27,922 nucleotides of DNA from positions 1 to 27,922 of the IMG/VR virus record IMGVR_UViG_3300008114_000471; one strand, written 5' to 3'. Source of the stretch: a virus. Positions 22,115-27,922 of the stretch are shown here, piece after piece (positions within the stretch are counted from its first letter, which is position 1; every line of letters starts with the position of its first letter). Below the pieces are notes generated by a model. The model was not told where the DNA came from and ran no database searches. It was given only the letters and a program-made list of their open reading frames with translations. Both the position numbers and the translations under genes were made by a program.

Positions 22115-23259
22115 TGGCTACAGGAAATATTAGAGGCGGTAAAAGAAACTACGCAAGACCTACTGCGCCAAGTACATCAACTGCTACTACCGCAGCAGAT
22201 ACTACAAATGTATCAGTTAGTTTTACACCTAGTACACTAGGTCCTGCAGCAACTTCTTATTTAGTAACTGCCACATCTACAACTGCTCCAACAACTTCTT
22301 ATACATTAACTACTTCTCCAACAACTGTTGTATTACAAACTGGTGCAACCTATACAGTTAATATTGCTGGTCAAAACTATAATGGTTTAGGTGCTGCTTT
22401 TGCAGCAGCAACTGGTTTAGTTATTCCAAGTACTTATCAATTAGCACAAACATTTAATACTAGTGGTACTTACACTATACCTTCAGGTATTACTAAAATT
22501 GCCGCTTATGTAATTGGCCCTGGCGGTGGTGGTGCTGGTGGTGGTAAAGGTGGTAATGGTAATGGAATATCTTGCGGTGGAGGTGGCGGCGGCAGCGGTG
22601 CTATTGTTGGATTTAAAGATTATACCGTTAGTGCTGCACAAACTGTAACTATTACTGTAGGTACTCCTGGCAATGGTGGTCTTGGAGATACTACTACAAG
22701 CAATACTAGGAATTTTTCTTTTGGTGGCGGTAGCGGTAATGCTTCTAATATTACTGTTACCAATACAAGTATTGCTACTGCTAATGGTGGAACAGGTGGC
22801 AATGGTGCGCAAGCCCCTGAAACAAATCTTGTAAGTGGTAACGCAGGAAATGGTGGCGGGGGAGGTAATGCTTCTTCAAATGTTGCTGGTGCTATAACTA
22901 TTAATGGTGTAACAGGTGGTGTTGGTGCATTTAGTACTGCAGGTGGAAGTGGGGCTACTCAAGCCTCTACATCAAATATAACTGGTACAAATAATATAAC
23001 TGCAATACTTCCTTCTAATACTGCTTATGGTTCTGGCGGTGGTGGTGGCGGTAGAAATGATGGTGGAGCAGGTGCAGGCGGTGGTGGTAGCGGTGGTGCT
23101 ATAATTAATACCGCGGTTGCTGGCAGTATTGGAAATCCTGCAACTGGAGCAGGTGCAGGCGGTGGCGGTGGTGGTGGTGGATTTAATCCAACCTTAACCG
23201 TAGGTGGACAAGGTGGCGCAGGTGGCGCTGGCGTAGTATTACTTTACATAGCACCGTAA
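22114..23259 (+). CDS. Gly-rich tail adhesin with fibronectin-like domain (381 aa)
   Basis: A 381-residue protein. Residues 15-107 look like a fibronectin type III domain (VSFTPSTLGPAATSYLVTAT and matching strands). Residues 108-135 lead into a Gly-rich body (about 135-375) with runs such as GPGGGGAGGGKGGNGNG and GGGGGGRNDGGAGAGGGG. Between them are short Thr/Asn/Ile-rich strands. Known Gly-rich phage adhesins (T-even type gp38) fold such runs into packed polyglycine II helices with variable loops that bind receptors. By analogy this is a receptor-binding tip protein. One Cys is present in a Gly run. Fibre and small tail genes surround it. Confidence 0.75.
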   Translation: MATGNIRGGKRNYARPTAPSTSTATTAADTTNVSVSFTPSTLGPAATSYLVTATSTTAPTTSYTLTTSPTTVVLQTGATYTVNIAGQNYNGLGAAFAAATGLVIPSTYQLAQTFNTSGTYTIPSGITKIAAYVIGPGGGGAGGGKGGNGNGISCGGGGGGSGAIVGFKDYTVSAAQTVTITVGTPGNGGLGDTTTSNTRNFSFGGGSGNASNITVTNTSIATANGGTGGNGAQAPETNLVSGNAGNGGGGGNASSNVAGAITINGVTGGVGAFSTAGGSGATQASTSNITGTNNITAILPSNTAYGSGGGGGGRNDGGAGAGGGGSGGAIINTAVAGSIGNPATGAGAGGGGGGGGFNPTLTVGGQGGAGGAGVVLLYIAP

Positions 23260-23277
23260 TAAAAATAAGGGGGCAAT

Positions 23278-23964
23278 ATGAAAAAGATAATATTTACTAA
23301 TGTGCTTGGGTTGGATTTTTTTCCGCCCAAGCCAGCAGTAAAAGAGGTACCAGACTGGTATAGAAATACACCAGAATATGTTGGTGAACAAGGCAAAAAA
23401 GTTGTTAATAACGGTAATACACCACATACAATTAAAAAATGTATACCCGTATTTGATGCTATAACTGCTGGATATATTCTTTATACTCAGGTAGATATAC
23501 AAGTATCAGTAGAGGATGATTTACCTTACTACACTTGGTCCGACCAAGGTGCTATATCTTTTCATCCAATAGAACAAGCACCTTTGCATCCAGCAAGAAA
23601 TGAAGCGCCATATCCTAAGTGGAATAATCCTTATGCGATTACTACCCCACCTGGATACTCAGTTTTATTTACTGCACCAATGCACAGGCAATCTGTGTTT
23701 ACTATCCTTGATGGCATAGTAGATACAGATACATATAAAGCCCCAGTTAATTTTCCATTTGTACTTAATGATGTTAAATGGGAAGGGATAATACCCGCAG
23801 GAACTCCTATGGCTCAGGTAATACCATTTAAACGAGAGTCCTGGGAACACAAAATAGGCTCTGATAAAGAGCGTAGAGAGCAAAGTTTAGTAAGTTCAAA
23901 ATTAAAAACTTTATTCTTTAATTCTTATAAACGACAATTCTGGTCACGAAAGGAATATAAATAG
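23278..23964 (+). CDS. Phage protein with a dUTPase/dCTP-deaminase-like segment (228 aa)
   Basis: A 228-residue protein with GGGGG before its ATG. The end of the core reads ILDGIVDTDTYKAPVNFPF (143-161), then IPAGTPMAQVIPFKRE (172-187). This follows the order of the conserved motifs of the dUTPase/dCTP-deaminase fold: G-x-ID-x-x-Y before a strand, then G-x-x-x-AQ-x-hydrophobic. The N-terminus has VPDWYRNTPEYVG and an aromatic TPPGYSVLFTAPMHR (123-137). Similar proteins are, from memory, common and unassigned in aquatic phages, including cyanophages. The catalytic residues of true dUTPases are not clearly present, so a non-enzymatic use of the fold is possible. It is unusual among tail genes. 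Confidence 0.6.
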   Translation: MKKIIFTNVLGLDFFPPKPAVKEVPDWYRNTPEYVGEQGKKVVNNGNTPHTIKKCIPVFDAITAGYILYTQVDIQVSVEDDLPYYTWSDQGAISFHPIEQAPLHPARNEAPYPKWNNPYAITTPPGYSVLFTAPMHRQSVFTILDGIVDTDTYKAPVNFPFVLNDVKWEGIIPAGTPMAQVIPFKRESWEHKIGSDKERREQSLVSSKLKTLFFNSYKRQFWSRKEYK

Positions 23965-24266
23965 TGGCAGACACATCCATAACCCTGTACAGAGGTGCAG
24001 CAGCAACCTCTAATACAACGCTATACACATCACCATCAAGCATAGCCGTAGCCGTAACTAACATTGCTATTGTTAACGATACTACATCTGCTGCTACTGC
24101 AACGATTAACTTGGCTACCGTACCATTGGTATCAAGTATATCTATTCCAGCAAACTCTACTCAATTTATTGACTTAGAGCAGATTATTTACAATGGTGAA
24201 ACTATTACTGGCTCTGCATCTACAACTGCAGTTGACTTCCATATTGCAGGTTACGAGGTCTACTAA
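23964..24266 (+). CDS. Small beta tail protein (100 aa)
   Basis: A 100-residue protein with a GTG start sharing a base with the previous stop and AAAGGA upstream. Sequence is beta-rich (ITLYRGAAATSNTTLYTSPS, then VDFHIAGYEVY at the end). It looks related to the 109-residue protein at 21785 in length, strand pattern and opening. Probably a fibre-associated or decoration protein. Function unproven. Confidence 0.7.
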   Translation: MADTSITLYRGAAATSNTTLYTSPSSIAVAVTNIAIVNDTTSAATATINLATVPLVSSISIPANSTQFIDLEQIIYNGETITGSASTTAVDFHIAGYEVY

Positions 24267-24778
24267 TGGGAAACAGATTTTTAGTTCCTAACCCAGTTCA
24301 AAGTGGTATGACTTTATTATCTACTACTACTTTATCTGGCGCATCAGTAACTATAAGTAATATACCACCTATATATAAATCATTAATTGGATATGTAAAT
24401 AATTTATTGCCCGCAGATGATGCTACTTTCTTATATATAAGAGCAAATAGTGATTCTGGAACTAATTATCTTTTACCAGCAGCATCAGCAGATGCTCAAA
24501 CAGTAAATGTTAATAGATGGACAGCATCTCCTGCTTCAGATAATGCAGTTGCTACTGCGGGATTTGGGGTATTTGAAATTTTTGATTATGCAAATACCAC
24601 TCATTGGAAATTAATGAAATCTTCTTTTGTTACAAATAATCAAACTACAACTACTAATTTAAATTTTAGATTTCAACACGGTATTTGGAATCAAACAACC
24701 GCTATAAGTTCATTACAATTATTAATGAGTTCGGGAAATTTAACATCTGGAACACTTTTACTTTATGGAGTTAATTAA
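24266..24778 (+). CDS. Tail fibre/virion beta protein (170 aa)
   Basis: A 170-residue protein with a start sharing a base with the upstream stop. MTLLSTTTLSGASVTISNIP near the start and a GTLLLYGVN end are features I associate with small phage tail or receptor-binding proteins. The body is beta-strand-rich with an aromatic segment (FEIFDYANTTHWKLMKSSF). Likely a fibre tip or side-fibre component in the adhesion module. It shares one base with the next gene. Confidence 0.65.
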   Translation: MGNRFLVPNPVQSGMTLLSTTTLSGASVTISNIPPIYKSLIGYVNNLLPADDATFLYIRANSDSGTNYLLPAASADAQTVNVNRWTASPASDNAVATAGFGVFEIFDYANTTHWKLMKSSFVTNNQTTTTNLNFRFQHGIWNQTTAISSLQLLMSSGNLTSGTLLLYGVN

Positions 24779-25056
24779 TGACTAATCCAATAATTCGTAT
24801 ACACGATATATCAACAGACACAATCATAGACCGTGAAATGACTGATGAAGAGTTTGCTCAGTATGAAGCAGACCAAGCAGCCGAGGCTGCCCGTCTTATA
24901 GCCGAAGCAGAAGCCAAGGCAGCAGAAGAAGCAGCAAAGCAACAAGCATTTAATGATGCCGTAGCAGCAGCAGTTGCTGCAGCATTGGCAGCACAACAGA
25001 CACCTGCTATTACATCAGAACCAGTAGTAGAAGAACCAGTAGTAACAGAAGAATAA
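24778..25056 (+). CDS. Fibre-assembly-like coiled-coil protein (92 aa)
   Basis: A 92-residue protein. The N-terminus (IRIHDISTDTIIDREMTDEE) resembles the start of tail fibre assembly chaperones, which often contain an R-x-M-T-x-E-E segment. An Ala/Glu/Lys coiled coil (about 30-75) and an acidic Glu/Pro/Val tail follow. Such chaperones help fibres trimerise. The match is partial, and the usual C-terminal region is missing or replaced, so it may only share the N-terminus. It lies directly among fibre genes, as chaperones do. Confidence 0.65.
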   Translation: MTNPIIRIHDISTDTIIDREMTDEEFAQYEADQAAEAARLIAEAEAKAAEEAAKQQAFNDAVAAAVAAALAAQQTPAITSEPVVEEPVVTEE

Positions 25057-25072
25057 CTAGTTAGGGGACACA

Positions 25073-25804
25073 ATGATAGGAAAAAATGACACAGTAGCCC
25101 TTGGTTGGTGTGACAATGGCACAACTGATGGCAAATTTACAGAAGGATTAACAACAGCAATTATTGCTGGAGCACCTAATGGTATGGTAATTAATACCAG
25201 TATCAGAGTTCAAGGTAATCAAATTGGTAGACAACGCCAAGTATTGTTTGACCATTGGGCTGATAAAATTAAAACAGACTGGTTACTATGGGTTGATTCA
25301 GACATAGTATTAAACCTAGATGCTATGAAGTTACTATGGCAGACAGCAGATAAAATTAATCGTCCTGTTGTTAGCGGTGTTTACTTTATATCTAAGGAAA
25401 ATGAAGGCACATTGATGCGCCCATTTCCTGTTTTGTTTGACAATATAACTGAGTTTCAAATTAAATATCACCATCCATTGCCAGAAAATCAAGTACTTAA
25501 AGTTGATTGTGCTGGCTTTGGTTTTGTATTAATGCACAAATCTATCGTGCCAAAAATGCGTGAAGCACATCCTGGCAAGGGTATGTTTATGGAAACTGGT
25601 GATGGTCAAGATGACCATTTTATTGGCGAAGATATTATATTTTTCCGTAGAATGGAAAAGGCTGGCATACCATTACACGCTCATACAGGAGCGTTAGTTA
25701 AACATATAAAGCGGTTTAGTCTTGACTATGACTATTACGCACTGTACTGGGCTAATGAACATTTAAAAGAAAAACTAAAGGAACAACAACAGCAAGGAGA
25801 ATAA
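25073..25804 (+). CDS. GT-A glycosyltransferase in the tail module (243 aa)
   Basis: A 243-residue soluble enzyme of the GT-A type. WLLWVDSDIVLN (70-81) holds the DxD motif (Asp75, Asp77) that binds the metal and sugar nucleotide. CAGFGFVLMHKSI (146-158) and GEDIIFFRRMEKAGI (185-199) follow in family order, with HAHTGALVKHIK (202-213) giving a late His. No membrane segment is visible. The likely reaction is transfer of a sugar from a nucleotide donor to a protein or glycan; the acceptor is unknown. Its place next to the fibre genes suggests virion glycosylation or host-glycan change. AGGGGACA lies before the ATG. Confidence 0.8.
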   Translation: MIGKNDTVALGWCDNGTTDGKFTEGLTTAIIAGAPNGMVINTSIRVQGNQIGRQRQVLFDHWADKIKTDWLLWVDSDIVLNLDAMKLLWQTADKINRPVVSGVYFISKENEGTLMRPFPVLFDNITEFQIKYHHPLPENQVLKVDCAGFGFVLMHKSIVPKMREAHPGKGMFMETGDGQDDHFIGEDIIFFRRMEKAGIPLHAHTGALVKHIKRFSLDYDYYALYWANEHLKEKLKEQQQQGE

Positions 25805-27922
25805 GTGGCTGGTCGTGATATTACCGAAGGTCGTGCAACCCGAGCCATAGCCGTAGATGTAGGTGTTGTTGCAACCCAATCTATTTGGCAGAATACTGAC
25901 ATTGCTTATGATACCGCTCTTGGTGGTATGCCGTTTATATATTCTATTTCTGACCAACGACCATATATTCGCCAGACTGCTCCGTATAGAAAGGAACAGT
26001 TTGATAACCAAACTGAACCTGGTGAACAGTCTCTAACTGGGTGGTGGATAAGAAGCCAGTCCTCATTTCACGATGGGGCTGGCATTACTTTTTATGACCC
26101 TGCTTTAATTACTGGTGAAAGTACTTATCAGTTTAAAGATAGTCGTGGCGTTAATGTATGGAACAAAGGTGAAGTAACTTTATTAAAAAATACTAGTAAT
26201 GCACACTATACAACTCATCCTCTTGATGATAATGGTAGAGCATTTCAAAGTGCTCGTAGTATAAAGTGGTCTAACACTGATGGTGTTTTATTATTAGATG
26301 GTTATGATGTAGATAAAATTGCTGCTGATGGAACATTAACTGATTTTATTGATTATAACGCTGGTACTGATGATAAAGTATTTGCTATTTGCGATGATGG
26401 AACTACTGCTTTTTGGGTAACCAATGATACTGGTCCATCTGGTAAATTAGAAGTAAATAAAAAAGCATTAACAGGTACTAGTTCTACTACTGCTACGCCT
26501 ATGTTTACTGTTAATGGTGTTACAGTAACTAATGCGACTATGGAATACATTAAAGACCGTATTGTTATGGGCGCTAATAATAAGATATATGAGTTTTCAA
26601 CTAGTGCTAGTACTACACCTACTGCTGTATATACTCATAGTGATGCTGACCACATATTTACAAGTATTACTGCATCTGGTACTGCTATATATGTATCAGG
26701 TTTTTCTGGTATACAATCTAGTATTTATAAGTTTGTTTTAACTGCCAGCACAGGTTCAATGCCATCGCTAACTACTGCTATTACAGCAGCAGAAATGCCA
26801 GCAGGAGAAAAAATATATAAGATTGCTTATTATCTTGGTTATATGCTAATAGGCACTAGCAAGGGTATTCGTGTTGCTACTGTAGATGATAATGGTTCTA
26901 TTCTTTATGGACCACTTATGGTTGAAACTGACCAACCTTGTTATGACTTTGCATTTAGAGATAGATTTGCTTGGTGTGCTACTGGTGTAGCAGGTGAAGC
27001 AGGAGTTATCCGTATAGATTTAGGTAATGATTTAGGTGGTTTAAGATTTGCTTATGCAAATGATTTATGGCTAGACAATGGTGTTACTGGATATAATACA
27101 ACAGCCTGTGCTTTTGCTGGAGAAACAGACAGATTAGTATTTGCTACAACAGCAGTAAACCGTGGCACAATTACAAACAAACAATTAACATCTGATGTTG
27201 CAACATTAACTACTGCTACAGCCCACGGATTAACTACTGGAGATAGCATCTGGGTAGAAGGCGTTGATGCTACATTTAATGGTAAATACACAGTTACATC
27301 AGCAACAACTACAACATTTAGTTATGCTAAAGTAGCAACTAACGTAGCATCTACGGCAGTATCATCAGCCACAGCATTAGTAAATGAAACTGGTACAATT
27401 AATATTGAGTCAAATAGTACGTTAATGACGGATGGATATATTCAAACTGGTTACATTAGATACAATACTCTTGAGCCTAAAAACTTTAAACGCCTTATAG
27501 GTAGAGGTGAATTTACCTACGGTTCTATGACATTAGAAACTGTAGATGCAGAGGGTACAGAGTATGACCTAGTTACATACGATGCTACTGTTGGTCCAGT
27601 TGAAGTAACAACTAGCCAACCAACTGGTAGTCAAGAGTATCTTGGGTATAAATTTATTCTTTATAGAGATGGAACTACAAATACTTTAGGTCCTACATTT
27701 AAAGGTTATCAAGCAAAGGCTACTATTGCCACCCCGCGTCAGCGAGTAATTAAGTTTCCTGTCTTTTGTTATGATGTTGAGACAGACAAGTACAATGTAA
27801 TGGTTGGCTATGATGGTCGGGCAAAAGACCGTATTGCACAACTAGAAACCATTGAACAAAATGGTGACATAGTAACTTGGCAGGATTTACAAACTGGAGA
27901 ATCACGACAGGTTGTAATTGAA
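25805..27922 (+). CDS. Probable tail nozzle protein, partial (706+ aa)
   Basis: A frame open to the window edge, 706 codons so far, with a GTG start directly after the glycosyltransferase stop; AAGGAG lies just before. The N-terminus (MAGRDITEGRATRAIA) is followed by many short beta repeats with Asp/Gly turns, for example NTDGVLLLDGYDVDKI and VFAICDDGTTAFWV. These are compatible with propeller blades. A small beta module of a common virion type lies at about 465-520 (TATAHGLTTGDSIWVEGVD, then FNGKYTVTS). A long propeller protein near an adaptor resembles the nozzle of T7-like tails (gp12). A tail hub or large fibre protein is the alternative. The 3' end is outside the window. Confidence 0.6.
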   Translation, partial: MAGRDITEGRATRAIAVDVGVVATQSIWQNTDIAYDTALGGMPFIYSISDQRPYIRQTAPYRKEQFDNQTEPGEQSLTGWWIRSQSSFHDGAGITFYDPALITGESTYQFKDSRGVNVWNKGEVTLLKNTSNAHYTTHPLDDNGRAFQSARSIKWSNTDGVLLLDGYDVDKIAADGTLTDFIDYNAGTDDKVFAICDDGTTAFWVTNDTGPSGKLEVNKKALTGTSSTTATPMFTVNGVTVTNATMEYIKDRIVMGANNKIYEFSTSASTTPTAVYTHSDADHIFTSITASGTAIYVSGFSGIQSSIYKFVLTASTGSMPSLTTAITAAEMPAGEKIYKIAYYLGYMLIGTSKGIRVATVDDNGSILYGPLMVETDQPCYDFAFRDRFAWCATGVAGEAGVIRIDLGNDLGGLRFAYANDLWLDNGVTGYNTTACAFAGETDRLVFATTAVNRGTITNKQLTSDVATLTTATAHGLTTGDSIWVEGVDATFNGKYTVTSATTTTFSYAKVATNVASTAVSSATALVNETGTINIESNSTLMTDGYIQTGYIRYNTLEPKNFKRLIGRGEFTYGSMTLETVDAEGTEYDLVTYDATVGPVEVTTSQPTGSQEYLGYKFILYRDGTTNTLGPTFKGYQAKATIATPRQRVIKFPVFCYDVETDKYNVMVGYDGRAKDRIAQLETIEQNGDIVTWQDLQTGESRQVVIE

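Noticed and set aside
1-27922. CRISPR array, insertion sequence, integrase or attachment site
   Set aside because: No regularly spaced direct repeats, transposase or integrase motifs were seen; the inverted repeats at 1921-2262 differ from one another and lack array spacing.

Overview
The window is part of a tailed double-stranded DNA phage (Caudoviricetes) genome or metagenomic contig. It holds a terminase large subunit, portal, scaffold, major capsid protein, tail adaptor, tail fibres and a probable tail nozzle. No tape-measure-like gene follows the capsid gene, and the last gene looks like a beta-propeller nozzle, so a podovirus-type virion is the best guess. The DNA is AT-rich and tightly packed, with many ATGA, GTGA and TAATG stop/start overlaps. 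The fibre and small-protein types are ones I associate with aquatic bacteriophages. The host cannot be fixed from the sequence; an aquatic actinobacterium or cyanobacterium is only a guess.

Layout. (1) 1-1494, minus strand: a short cluster of small genes, comprising three zinc-ribbon or CxxC proteins, an SSB-like OB-fold protein, a 50-residue membrane protein and one gene cut by the window edge. A good hairpin terminator follows the SSB-like gene. (2) 1495-2309: a non-coding divergent region of about 800 bp. It contains a GC-rich, hairpin-dense block ending in a plus-strand terminator-like stem (candidate structured RNA), then a run of inverted repeats and a repeated ACAGACAGT motif just before the terminase gene (candidate packaging site or late leader). 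(3) 2310-6838, plus strand: terminase, portal, an Ntn-hydrolase of the proteasome-beta/HslV type where a capsid maturation protease would be expected, and a small proline-rich protein. (4) 6838-14904: a giant 1816-residue protein and three further proteins, probably inner virion or DNA-ejection proteins. (5) 15026-16728: scaffold and major capsid protein, each preceded by a structured leader. (6) 16803-18881: a string of very small, mostly Lys-rich overlapping genes. (7) 18878-27922: tail adaptor, Ala/Ser/Thr-stalk fibre, Gly-rich adhesin, dUTPase-like-fold protein, several small beta tail proteins, a fibre-assembly-like coiled coil, a GT-A glycosyltransferase, and a probable tail nozzle that runs off the end.

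How the genes work together: terminase and portal package DNA into a head built from scaffold and capsid protein, possibly matured by the Ntn-hydrolase. The giant protein and its neighbours probably ride inside the head and are ejected at infection. The adaptor, nozzle, fibres and Gly-rich adhesin form the tail and host-recognition apparatus. The glycosyltransferase may modify virion or host surface glycans.

The most interesting points are the Ntn-hydrolase in the protease slot, the structured non-coding block at 1556-1870, the hairpin/motif array at 1921-2262, two likely frameshift sites (2275-2320 and 12754-12825), the basic micro-gene cluster, and the dUTPase-like and glycosyltransferase genes inside the tail module.
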